This document shows positions 26,212 to 35,811 of a DNA stretch of 64,000 bases, piece after piece. Below the pieces are notes generated by a model. That model was not told the DNA's origin, ran no database searches, and saw only the letters and a list, made by a program, of their open reading frames with translations. Position numbers and translations under genes: made by a program. Within the stretch, counting starts at the first letter, position 1. Each line of letters opens with the position of its first letter. The DNA comes from Coriobacterium glomerans PW2 (lineage in GTDB: Bacteria > Actinomycetota > Coriobacteriia > Coriobacteriales > Coriobacteriaceae), in the NCBI RefSeq assembly GCF_000195315.1, contig NC_015389.1, positions 1,798,001 through 1,862,000 on the forward strand, in the 5' to 3' direction.

Positions 26212-27291
26212 ATGTCAGACAGCATGAGTCCGAAGGTCATCTTCAGCCAGATCATCGATCCGCAACGGATCGAGCTGTATTGGGATGAAGAGGTTGAAAA
26301 CGCTGCCGATCCTGAGAACTTCATGCTCACACGCAACCGCAAGAAGCTGCACCTCGTCGATGATGTCAAGGCGGAATGGAACATGCTCAATGTGTATGAG
26401 CCGAACAAGAAACGCACCACCTTGATCGTCAGGGAACCGCTGAGCTTGGCAGACCTCGGAACCGTCGAGATCCAGCTCAGCGTTCGTATCGAGAGCCAAA
26501 GCCATCATCAGGCAGACCCGCATAGCTCGATCGTAGTCAGCAACTGGCATGGTCGCTATACGAAATTCACCAAAACGCGCTGCGGTATCCTGATCAAGTC
26601 CTCAGATGACGTTTCGTACCACACACACACGCTCGCAGCCGCGATCATCGACCTCATGCTCGGCAAGCGATCTGACATTGCCGCCGCGCTCGTGGAAAGC
26701 AACGCCGATGTTGCTGTCTACGGCATACATGAGGATGTATATGATATCCCCGAGCACCGCGGCGGCGCACAGATCATGGACCGACCCGTCGAAGGGTACG
26801 GTGGCATGCCAACAGACACGACCACCTCGATTTCTGCCAGAAACATCCTGCGCATCACCGATGGGATCCATCGAACACGCTATCCCGATGAGTCCATTCT
26901 CGCCCATGAGTTCGGACACGCTATCCATCTGCTCGGGATCGATCTACTTCAAGACCGGACATTGGCTCAAGATCTGATCAACGCCTATAAGCATGCCAGG
27001 GACGCAGCTCTATGGCCGAGAACATACCTCATGCTCAATGCAGAGGAGTACTTTGCAACGTTGACAGCCATGTGGTTCAATGTCATGGCTGAATCGCACA
27101 CCGGTGGCTGGGACGGTGTCCGCGGACCCCTTAACACCCGTGCCGAACTTCGGGAATACGATCCAGTGGGCCACTCGCTGCTCTCCAGAATCTATCCGGA
27201 TCAGAATCTGCCTCGCCCTTGGGATGCGACACCGGTCCATCACAGCTACGCCGGTCATATTCAAGATGTTCCACGAGTTGCTGCCATCTAA
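26212..27291 (+). CDS. Putative cytoplasmic gluzincin metallopeptidase with Ig-like N-terminus
   Basis: A 359-residue protein that I cannot assign to a named family. Residues about 8-95 (IIDPQRIELYWDEEVENAAD) look like an SbsA-type Ig-like domain. A zincin core follows with HEFGH at 232-236 (LAHEFGHAIHLLG) and a downstream helix LNAEEYFATLTAMWF (277-290) whose Glu278 or Glu279 could be the third zinc ligand of a gluzincin. No signal peptide or membrane segment is seen, so it should act in the cytoplasm. AGGAGG lies eight bases before the ATG. It sits between the AraC and GH51 genes, 107 bases upstream of the latter. A peptidase or amidase acting on deglycosylated peptide is the inference; activity is unproven. 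Confidence 0.7.
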   Translation: MSDSMSPKVIFSQIIDPQRIELYWDEEVENAADPENFMLTRNRKKLHLVDDVKAEWNMLNVYEPNKKRTTLIVREPLSLADLGTVEIQLSVRIESQSHHQADPHSSIVVSNWHGRYTKFTKTRCGILIKSSDDVSYHTHTLAAAIIDLMLGKRSDIAAALVESNADVAVYGIHEDVYDIPEHRGGAQIMDRPVEGYGGMPTDTTTSISARNILRITDGIHRTRYPDESILAHEFGHAIHLLGIDLLQDRTLAQDLINAYKHARDAALWPRTYLMLNAEEYFATLTAMWFNVMAESHTGGWDGVRGPLNTRAELREYDPVGHSLLSRIYPDQNLPRPWDATPVHHSYAGHIQDVPRVAAI

Positions 27292-27398
27292 CTCAGAGAG
27301 GTGCAGGGCATCCGCTCACCCATCCTTCTCGCATCTCCTCTTGTTGTGCGTCTGTCAAGCCAAGTTCTGACATCCTGTCAGAAAAGGAGGCCGAAATA

Positions 27399-28913
27399 AT
27401 GAAGAGAGCAGAGATCTTCATCAACCAGCACTATCAGATCGCCACTGTTGACAGAAGGATATTCGGCTCCTTCATCGAGCATCTTGGAAGGGCCGTGTAC
27501 GGTGGCATCTATCAGAAAGGGAACCCGAACTCCGATGAGCATGGCTTTCGAAAAGACACATTGAACCTGGTCAGAGAGCTGAGGGTACCGATCGTCCGCT
27601 ATCCTGGAGGCAATTTCGTATCGGGGTTTTCTTGGGAGGACAGCGTAGGGCCTAAAGATCGAAGACCAGCAAAGATCGATCTAGCATGGCAGGCAATCGA
27701 AACGAACCAGTTTGGTCTGAATGAGTTCACAGAGTGGTCCGACAAGGCGGGGTGCGACATCATGATGGCGGTCAATCTTGGCACCAAGGGTCCCCAAGAT
27801 GCCAAAAACTTGCTTGAGTACTGCAATTTTGTCGGGGGGACTGATTACAGCGATCTTCGCAGGGCTCACGGCTATGCAAAACCACACGACATAAAGCTTT
27901 GGTGCCTCGGTAATGAGATGGATGGAAGCTGGCAGATAGGCCATAAGACGGCAAGGGAATATGGAAGGCTCGCATCGAATACCGCACAGATTATGAAATC
28001 GCTGGATCAAACCATTGAAACCGTAGTATGCGGCAGCTCTGGTCTGACGATGCCCACCTTCGGAGAATGGGAATATCAGGTTCTGGATGAGTGCTATGAC
28101 GAGGTCGACTATATTTCCCTGCATCTGTATCTCGCAAACAGAAACAACGATACCACTGATTTTCTTGCAGGCTCGCAGTGCATGGACGACTACATCTCAG
28201 GAGTCGCATCCATCTGCGATGCGGTCAAGGCGAAAAAACACCGAAAGAAAGAGATCGAACTATCATTTGACGAATGGAACGTCTGGTATCACAGCGAAGA
28301 GCAGGACGAGCAGATCAGACCATGGAGTGAAGCGCCCCACCAGCTGGAAGATGTATACAACTTCGAGGACGCTCTGCTGGTCGGAAGTATGCTCATAACG
28401 CTGCTGAGACACGCTGATCGCGTAAAGATCGCGTGCCTTGCGCAGTTGGTGAACGCAATAGCCCCGATAATGACTTCCGACACAAGAGCTTGGCGTCAGA
28501 CGATATTCTATCCCTATCTGCATGCCAGCACCTATGGAAGGGGGACTGTTCTGCTCACTCAGACCAACGCTCCGCGGTATGAAAGCAGAACCTATGGGAC
28601 CGTGTCGGTCTTGGACAGTGTATGCATATGGGATCAGGCGGCTCAATCCCTTACGATCTTTGCCGTGAACAAGGATCTGAACGACGATGTTGAGATAACC
28701 TGCGATTTGCGTCAATTTTGCGGTTATCGGGTAAAAGAGCATTTAGTGCTGGCATGCAACGACATGAAGGCGATCAATACGGAAACAGCGCCAAACACCG
28801 TTCGCCCCATACGCTCTCATGCCTCTAGGGTGGAGGAGAGTGTACTAAGAGGCATTCTCGGCAAACATAGCTGGAATGTGATTCGATTGGAACGATATGC
28901 TGACAAAAGGTAA
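27399..28913 (+). CDS. GH51 alpha-L-arabinofuranosidase
   Basis: A 504-residue intracellular alpha-L-arabinofuranosidase. Family blocks: FGSFIEHLGRAVYGGIYQKG, the arabinose-binding loop RYPGGNFVSGF, the acid/base Glu in CLGNEMDGSWQIGH and the nucleophile Glu in LSFDEWNVWY. The C-terminal beta-sandwich is normal. ATG 27399 has AAAAGGAGG eight bases upstream and starts at the family N-terminus; the longer frame from 27219 overlaps the previous gene and is not credible. It would trim alpha-linked arabinose caps that block the beta-specific GH127 enzymes. Confidence 0.95.
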   Translation: MKRAEIFINQHYQIATVDRRIFGSFIEHLGRAVYGGIYQKGNPNSDEHGFRKDTLNLVRELRVPIVRYPGGNFVSGFSWEDSVGPKDRRPAKIDLAWQAIETNQFGLNEFTEWSDKAGCDIMMAVNLGTKGPQDAKNLLEYCNFVGGTDYSDLRRAHGYAKPHDIKLWCLGNEMDGSWQIGHKTAREYGRLASNTAQIMKSLDQTIETVVCGSSGLTMPTFGEWEYQVLDECYDEVDYISLHLYLANRNNDTTDFLAGSQCMDDYISGVASICDAVKAKKHRKKEIELSFDEWNVWYHSEEQDEQIRPWSEAPHQLEDVYNFEDALLVGSMLITLLRHADRVKIACLAQLVNAIAPIMTSDTRAWRQTIFYPYLHASTYGRGTVLLTQTNAPRYESRTYGTVSVLDSVCIWDQAAQSLTIFAVNKDLNDDVEITCDLRQFCGYRVKEHLVLACNDMKAINTETAPNTVRPIRSHASRVEESVLRGILGKHSWNVIRLERYADKR

Positions 28914-29008
28914 GGCGCATGGAACCATGTACCTCCTCCCAGCTCGATGACTGCGCATCGATGCGGTTTACTTATCAGATCAGCGAGATGTCGCGGGCAG
29001 AACGCATA

Positions 29009-29029
29009 TGAAACAGTTCACCCGTTTCA
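29009..29029. promoter_or_regulatory. Inverted repeat upstream of the ROK kinase gene
   Basis: TGAAAC (29009-29014) and GTTTCA (29024-29029) with a 9-base spacer lie about 80 bases before the kinase start, in the 194-base gap after GH51. They may be an operator; the regulator is unknown. Confidence 0.4.
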
Positions 29030-29107
29030 CGCTGTTGCAATCCAAGTTACAAGGCTATACTTGCCTCAGCCGCCTGTTCGTTCTCAACGATCTGGAAGGA
29101 GTTCGAG

Positions 29108-30013
29108 ATGAGTAAGACACTGCTCGGCGCCTTGGAGGCGGGCGGAACAAAGATGGTCGTCGCAACCGGATACGCAGACGGCACCGTAGTCGAGTGCGAG
29201 GAGATTCCCACCGGCGACCCCGTCAAGACGATGGAGGCCGTGGCGGACTGGTTCCGCGATAAGGGAATCGCAGCGCTCGGCATCGGCGCGTTCGGTCCCA
29301 CAGCCGTGAATCCGGCGTCTCCGCGCTACGGCCAGATCCTAGAAACCCCGAAGACCGCTTGGCGCTACTTTGACCTGCTCGGTTCGCTCAAAAGCGAACT
29401 TGATGTCCCCTGTGGTTACGACACGGACGTAAACTCCGCTTGCCTGGGCGAGGCGACCCATGGATGCGCGCGGGGTTTGGACACCGCAGTGTATCTCACC
29501 ATCGGTACCGGCGTGGGAGCCGGCGTGATGATCGATGGGGAGCTGCTCCACGGCATGATGCATCCCGAAGCCGGCCATATCCTTCTGCAGCTCGATCCTC
29601 GCGATACCATCGGGTCCGAGAGCGGTTGTCCCTATCATCCGAACTGCCTCGAGGGTCTGATCGCCGGACCCGCTATCAAACGACGGTGGAACAACAAGCA
29701 GGCCGATGAACTGGCAGATGATGGCGAAGCCATGGATCTGCTGGCGGGTTATCTCGCACAGGCACTCGTCATCTACACGCTGTGCTACTCTCCGCAGCGC
29801 ATCATCATCGGAGGCGGCGTGGCCGACCACACGCCTATCGTGAGTCTCGCGCGGAAGAAAGTCGTAGCTCTGTTGAACGGATACATCGTGACGCCCGAGA
29901 TCAGCGATATCGATACCTACATCGTCGAGAACAGCCTCGATGGAAAGCAGGGCATCCTCGGTTGCCTGGAACTCGCGCGCCGCGCACAGCAGAGAAGCGT
30001 CTCAGGCCGCTGA
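29108..30013 (+). CDS. ROK family sugar kinase (fructokinase type)
   Basis: A 301-residue ATP-dependent sugar kinase. Seen: the N-terminal phosphate-1 loop GALEAGGTKMVVATG, the catalytic Asp in PCGYDTDVNSACLGE, YLTIGTGVGAGVM, and the ROK zinc site HPEAGHILLQ with the Cys-containing SGCPYHPNCLEGL. The GxGxFGP (IGAFGPTAVNP) form is typical of Gmu/ScrK-type fructokinases. It is downstream of GH51 but separated by 194 bases and its own possible operator, so it may be an independent unit. GGAAGGAG precedes the ATG. Confidence 0.92.
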   Translation: MSKTLLGALEAGGTKMVVATGYADGTVVECEEIPTGDPVKTMEAVADWFRDKGIAALGIGAFGPTAVNPASPRYGQILETPKTAWRYFDLLGSLKSELDVPCGYDTDVNSACLGEATHGCARGLDTAVYLTIGTGVGAGVMIDGELLHGMMHPEAGHILLQLDPRDTIGSESGCPYHPNCLEGLIAGPAIKRRWNNKQADELADDGEAMDLLAGYLAQALVIYTLCYSPQRIIIGGGVADHTPIVSLARKKVVALLNGYIVTPEISDIDTYIVENSLDGKQGILGCLELARRAQQRSVSGR

Positions 30014-30018
30014 GTTCG

Positions 30019-30055
30019 CGCTCTGCGGACGGGGCCCATACCCGCCCGCAGAGCG
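30019..30055. terminator. Bidirectional terminator between convergent genes
   Basis: CGCTCTGCGGACGGG (30019-30033) pairs with CCCGCCCGCAGAGCG (30041-30055), one mismatch in 15, with a 7-base loop. It sits between the convergent ROK kinase and GH4 stops. Confidence 0.75.
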
Positions 30056-30085
30056 ATCTCGGAGATCTTCCCGCGAGATGCAAGC

Positions 30086-31489
30086 TCAGTGACCTTGAGC
30101 CACAAGCCGTGCCGCCGTCTCGTCTCTCACCTGTACGCCAGCGGACTTCAGCTCGACGATCTTTGCAGCGAACCGGGGCAGATAGCGCTCATGCGCAATC
30201 AGAAGCTCATCGAGCACGTGCTGAGCGGCCGCCCCGTTTTCAATCAGAGGATTCAGACAGAACGCCTCGAGCGCTCGTCCGTAATCACCGGTTATGGCGG
30301 CGTCGATCACGCATTCCTCCATAGCCTTCATCATCTGCAGCCAGCCGCGCTCCTGCGCCGGCATCTCACCCCAGGCAATCGGCTCGGCTCCCTTCGAGGA
30401 AATGAGCGCCGAGACCTCGACGATCGAGTCAGATGCCAGATCGCTGAGGGCGCCGCGGTTCTCGCAGGATACGACCATGTGCTCGTGCTTGTCGTTCCAG
30501 ATCGCGTTCACGCACTCGCAGGCGGCATCTGAGTAGTGCGCCCCGCCACGACGCGCAAGCTGTTCGGGTTTGTGATCGAGAGCGGGATCGCGGTAGAGTT
30601 CGAACAGCTCTTCCTCTGTTTTTTTGACCTGCTCGGCGCGACTCTCACCACGTGCGAACTCCTCGAGCGCGTGAGCGAGCATCTCCGCGTGCAGGTAGTA
30701 GTAACGATGGTAGGCACATGGCAGCATGCCGATTGCGCGAATGAGATCGAGTGGGAAGGGGATATCGGCGATGTTGACGGGCATGCCGTTGTCGGGGTCG
30801 TTCAGCCGCTCGATGACCCTCGCGGTGATGTCTGCGCCTCTTCGATCGAACACCCTATGCCAATGAAAATGGTTGAGTCCCGCGAAGCGAAATGTCAGAT
30901 CCTCTGCGCCCTCGGGATAGCCGACGATCTTGGGTTCCATGAGCATAGCGTTCACCGGAACATTGCACAGCCCGATCGTGCGCCTCCATCCGAACTGTTT
31001 GATGGCGGCCTCGGTCACCATGCCCGAGGGATTCGTGAAGTTGACAAGCCAGGCCTCTGGACACAGCTCGCGCATATCGTCGATGATCTCGCCGATCACC
31101 GGAATCGTCCGGAACGCTTTGAAGATGCCCCCGGCGCCGTTGGTCTCCTGTCCGAGCATTCCCCAAGAAAGCGGTATGCGCTCATCTTTGATGCGCGCGT
31201 AAAGCAGGCCCACGCGGAACTGCGTGGTGACGAAGTCCGCATCGGGGAGCGCCGCGCGGCGGTCGAGCGTTGTGTGCACTTGGGTGGGGTACCCGCTGGC
31301 CTCCCACATGCGCCGCGCCATGGCACCGACGATCTCGAGTTTCTCGCGGCCCTCCTCGATGTCGACGAGCCAGATCTCGCGAATCGGCATCTCCTCGAAA
31401 CGCTTGATGAAGCCTTCCATCAGCTCGGGCGTATAACTGCTGCCACCGCCGATGGTCACGATCTTGACGCCGCGATTCTCCTGTGCCAT
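30086..31489 (-). CDS. GH4 6-phospho-beta-glucosidase
   Basis: A 467-residue NAD- and metal-dependent glycosidase that hydrolyses phosphorylated beta-glucosides delivered by the PTS. Seen: Rossmann start VKIVTIGGGSSYTPELMEGF, DFVTTQFRVGLLYARIKDE, the metal-binding LCNVPVNAM with its Cys, and FTNPSGMVTEA. Length is typical. It is the last gene of the beta-glucoside PTS operon, which also has a GH1 enzyme; GH4 and GH1 differ in mechanism and probably in aglycone or linkage preference. GGA-type ribosome site before the ATG. Confidence 0.95.
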   Translation of the reverse strand: MAQENRGVKIVTIGGGSSYTPELMEGFIKRFEEMPIREIWLVDIEEGREKLEIVGAMARRMWEASGYPTQVHTTLDRRAALPDADFVTTQFRVGLLYARIKDERIPLSWGMLGQETNGAGGIFKAFRTIPVIGEIIDDMRELCPEAWLVNFTNPSGMVTEAAIKQFGWRRTIGLCNVPVNAMLMEPKIVGYPEGAEDLTFRFAGLNHFHWHRVFDRRGADITARVIERLNDPDNGMPVNIADIPFPLDLIRAIGMLPCAYHRYYYLHAEMLAHALEEFARGESRAEQVKKTEEELFELYRDPALDHKPEQLARRGGAHYSDAACECVNAIWNDKHEHMVVSCENRGALSDLASDSIVEVSALISSKGAEPIAWGEMPAQERGWLQMMKAMEECVIDAAITGDYGRALEAFCLNPLIENGAAAQHVLDELLIAHERYLPRFAAKIVELKSAGVQVRDETAARLVAQGH

Positions 31490-31554
31490 ATCGCATCCTT
31501 TCCCCGTAGCCAGCTTCTTGCGAGCACCGGCTTGCGTCTGAAGCGCGAGCGATC

Positions 31555-32085
31555 TCAGCGTTTTCGCTCGATGAGCATGTCGCGCAATCTTCGACCGGGC
31601 CGAGCGGAGCCGAAACGAGAGGGGCCTGATGAGGCCCCTCTCGATGAAGTGACAGGCACCCCATCGCGCGCATCCAAGATCGCATCTTGGATTGCCATGA
31701 GGGATTGCGCCATGCGGCTCAGATAGACCGCCTGAGAAAAACCTCTCATGAGCGGACCCTGCGAGCTTGTGAGATCGCTCCCGATCTCTTGCGTATAAGT
31801 GACCTCGATGCCGCCCGCATGCGGCTCGATCCTATAGCCTATCGTAACATCATCGGTTGCGGTCACGCTGCTCAGGCGGTATTCGATTCCGCGAACGTAA
31901 GCGAGAATTCTCACCTCGGCTCTCCGATATCGATCGTCCGGATCGCTGACATAGCGAAAGCCCGCCTTGAGCACCGAAGGCGCATGTCGCTCGCCTGTCG
32001 CGTGCTCGATCTCGGTGAGCAGACGCTGCTCGAGGTAGTCGAAGAACTCATCAGAGGTGATGTCGAGCGTCCGGACGATTCTCAT
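31555..32085 (-). CDS. DUF3284 domain protein
   Basis: A 176-residue protein of the DUF3284 family, small START-like proteins repeatedly found with lactose/cellobiose PTS genes; the role is unknown. The family part covers about residues 1-140 (MRIVRTLDITSDEFFDYLEQ; YRIEPHAGGIEVTYTQEIGS). The last 35 residues (GVPVTSSRGASSGPSRFGSA and a basic end) are beyond the family and coincide with a terminator-like hairpin at 31616-31643. A lost stop codon may therefore have extended the frame. ATG 32085 lies four bases after the GH1 stop. Confidence 0.75.
   Translation of the reverse strand: MRIVRTLDITSDEFFDYLEQRLLTEIEHATGERHAPSVLKAGFRYVSDPDDRYRRAEVRILAYVRGIEYRLSSVTATDDVTIGYRIEPHAGGIEVTYTQEIGSDLTSSQGPLMRGFSQAVYLSRMAQSLMAIQDAILDARDGVPVTSSRGASSGPSRFGSARPGRRLRDMLIERKR
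31616..31643 (-). terminator. Terminator-like hairpin inside the DUF3284 frame
   Basis: CGAGAGGGGCCT (31616-31627) and AGGCCCCTCTCG (31632-31643) form a perfect 12-bp stem with a 4-base loop, followed on the minus strand by TTTCGG. It falls inside the 3' end of the open frame, between GH1 and GH4, where it could attenuate expression of GH4. Confidence 0.55.
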
Positions 32086-32089
32086 TGCG

Positions 32090-33583
<1,494 letters not shown>

Positions 33584-33688
33584 TCATCTTGTGCAAAAAT
33601 GCCCTGTTCAAAAACTGCGTGCATCCATATCATATCGAGAAGATCCAATCGTCGCGAGCGGAAATCAGACCATCTCGAAGAATCGGCC

Positions 33689-34996
33689 TCACGCGGCTGC
33701 AGACGTGAGCTCTGCCTCCTTCGCAGCCTGCTCCTTTGCGACCAGCTGCCGCTCATAGGCCTTGAAGAACGGAAACCAGACGATGCCCGCCGGTATTATG
33801 GAAAGGTAATCCCAGACGGCGTTCATCGGATTCAGCGTCGTAAGGTAGCTACCGAAGCCCATGGGGAGCACCGCGCCGACCGAGATCCACCTGGGTATGA
33901 TGATGCCGGTCGCATATCCTATGTACCAGAACAGCATCACAAGAGGAATATTGAGCACATAGGGGATACAGAGCACCGGGTTGTACATGATGGGCATACC
34001 GAAGGTGACCGGCTCGTTGATGTTGAACCACCCGGGGATAAGCCCGGCCTTGGCGACGGCGCGCATCTGCTCGGACTTCGACCTCAGGCTCATGAGCACA
34101 AGCGGGAGCGTGTTGCCCGTACCGCCTGCGATCGACATGCCGTAGAATAAGGCAACCGGATAAAAAACCAATGCTTGCCCTGCAGCATGAGCGGCACCGT
34201 TGGCTACGGCAGCCTGAAGGCTAAGCGGCATGATGACCGACACGAGAATCATGGTTCCATGGATGCCGAAACACCACAGCAGACCAGCAAAGATGCAGAG
34301 TACGAACATTCCCGGAACCGAGGTGAGCGTGTTCAGAGGCGCGCTGAACACGAACATGAATCCGGAGCACACAGAATATGCTCCTCCGGTTCCAACGGTG
34401 ACGAGAGTCTGGACCCCTAGGAATATCGCGATGATGACGAGCATCGGCACGATGCCCGCGAATCCATCCTGCAGGAACTGCGGTACGATATCGGGCATCT
34501 TGATATAGATGTTTCTGTCGACGCAGATCTTGTCCACGCGAACGGATGCAAATGCCACGATGAAGCCGACGAACATGCCCTGTGCGCCGAGATAGGTCGT
34601 GTCCATGACCGTGTTGCCCGATTCTGTGACGGACAGCGTGCCCGCGCACAGCAGAAACGCCGCCAGGGCTTCGACCGCGCTGATGATGGGGGACTTGATC
34701 CCTACATTGCGCGCATAGTTGTAGGCGAGCATGCCGGTGATCCACAGCGACAGCATGTTCATCGTATAGTTGTACGGGGAATACAAGATGTTGTACACAT
34801 TGTCGCCGGTGGTGAACAGACCGAGCATCCTCTCGCCGCCGACCGAGCAGATGATCTGGAACAGCGCACCCACCATGATCACACCCATCGAGGACATCAT
34901 CGCGCCCTGCAGCCCCGAGAGGAACTTGTTGCGACCGAGCATCTGGCCGAACTTCTGAAGCTTGATCATCACCGGGCTGTTAAACAGATCTTCCAT
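33689..34996 (-). CDS. PTS lactose/cellobiose family IIC component
   Basis: A 435-residue polytopic permease. Seen: LQKFGQMLGRNKFLSGLQGA, family loops VPQFLQDGFAGIVPMLVIIA and FGIHGTMILVSVIMPLSLQA, and the substrate-binding GWFNINEPVTFGMPIMYNP with the conserved NEP. It imports beta-glucosides such as cellobiose with phosphorylation at the 6 position. ATG 34996 has AGGAG about nine bases upstream; the longer frame is not conserved. Confidence 0.95.
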   Translation of the reverse strand: MEDLFNSPVMIKLQKFGQMLGRNKFLSGLQGAMMSSMGVIMVGALFQIICSVGGERMLGLFTTGDNVYNILYSPYNYTMNMLSLWITGMLAYNYARNVGIKSPIISAVEALAAFLLCAGTLSVTESGNTVMDTTYLGAQGMFVGFIVAFASVRVDKICVDRNIYIKMPDIVPQFLQDGFAGIVPMLVIIAIFLGVQTLVTVGTGGAYSVCSGFMFVFSAPLNTLTSVPGMFVLCIFAGLLWCFGIHGTMILVSVIMPLSLQAAVANGAAHAAGQALVFYPVALFYGMSIAGGTGNTLPLVLMSLRSKSEQMRAVAKAGLIPGWFNINEPVTFGMPIMYNPVLCIPYVLNIPLVMLFWYIGYATGIIIPRWISVGAVLPMGFGSYLTTLNPMNAVWDYLSIIPAGIVWFPFFKAYERQLVAKEQAAKEAELTSAAA

Positions 34997-35021
34997 AGCG
35001 TCTCTCCTTTGCCCTGGAAAC

Positions 35022-35318
35022 TTATTTCGCCAGCGTCTTATCGATGAGCTTGAAAATGTTCTCGCAGCGCGCCAAGCCGTAATCTTGTGGTGGAATGACC
35101 TCGACATTGAGACCGCTCTCCTTGGCGATGATGTCGCTTTGGTAGCCCACCTGGGGACCCACGAGTATGCAGTCGTAGTCTTGAGCGATGTCCTTGTATG
35201 CGCTCAGGCCGACGGCGGCAATCTCGAAATCGATGTCGTTGGCAGCTGCATATGATTCAAGCTTCTTCATCAGGATGCTTGTGGACATGCCACCCGCGCA
35301 AACCAGCAATACCTTCAT
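35022..35318 (-). CDS. PTS lactose/cellobiose family IIB component
   Basis: A 98-residue cytoplasmic subunit with the phosphorylated Cys at position 7 in MKVLLVCAGGMSTSILMKKL and the VGPQVGYQ loop. It is 25 bases upstream of IIC and 58 bases downstream of IIA. Confidence 0.95.
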   Translation of the reverse strand: MKVLLVCAGGMSTSILMKKLESYAAANDIDFEIAAVGLSAYKDIAQDYDCILVGPQVGYQSDIIAKESGLNVEVIPPQDYGLARCENIFKLIDKTLAK

Positions 35319-35376
35319 GACCGTTTCCCTCCATCTCGCCTGTGCGCTCAGCGCTCGGGCGACCCTGTGATCCTGC

Positions 35377-35754
35377 TTAATCCTGCTCCCTCACGCGTTC
35401 CTCTCTAACCTTTCGATCCTGTTTCGCTCGATGCAGATAGATCAGCTCCGCGATGAGCTCTTGAGCGAGCATCGAGGTCATGAGATGATCCTGTGCGTGC
35501 ACCAGAAGCACGTCGACCGGCGTATGGTCGCCGTCGGCCTCCCGGCTGAGTAGGGCCGTCTGCGCTCTGTGCGCGCCGAGAGCGGCCTTTTTCGAGCGGG
35601 CGAGCAGCTCATCGGCCATATCGAAATCATGGTCTCTCGCCGCTTTGAGCGCCTCGAACGCCAAGCTGCGGGCTTCTCCTGCCGATGCGACGATCCCGAA
35701 GGAGATCATCTCCTGACTCTCCGCGTCAACCGCTGCGCTTTGTTGCTCTTCCAT
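35377..35754 (-). CDS. PTS lactose/cellobiose family IIA component
   Basis: A 125-residue helical subunit. The phosphorylated His is in VLLVHAQDHLMTSMLAQELI, and the N-terminal half carries the family GIVASAGEARSLAFEALKAA. ATG 35754 has GAGGAGG eight bases upstream; the in-frame start at 35793 has no ribosome site. It lies 57 bases after the LicR-type regulator. Confidence 0.94.
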   Translation of the reverse strand: MEEQQSAAVDAESQEMISFGIVASAGEARSLAFEALKAARDHDFDMADELLARSKKAALGAHRAQTALLSREADGDHTPVDVLLVHAQDHLMTSMLAQELIAELIYLHRAKQDRKVREERVREQD

Positions 35755-35811
35755 GCCATTCACCTCCTCAGCAGACCATCCGAGTTTTCTCATACGAGCG
35801 ATATCTCCACG

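Noticed and set aside
27219-27398. 60-residue N-terminal extension of the GH51 gene
   Set aside because: It overlaps the previous gene's 3' end, is unlike GH51 N-termini, and a strong ribosome site precedes the internal ATG at 27399.
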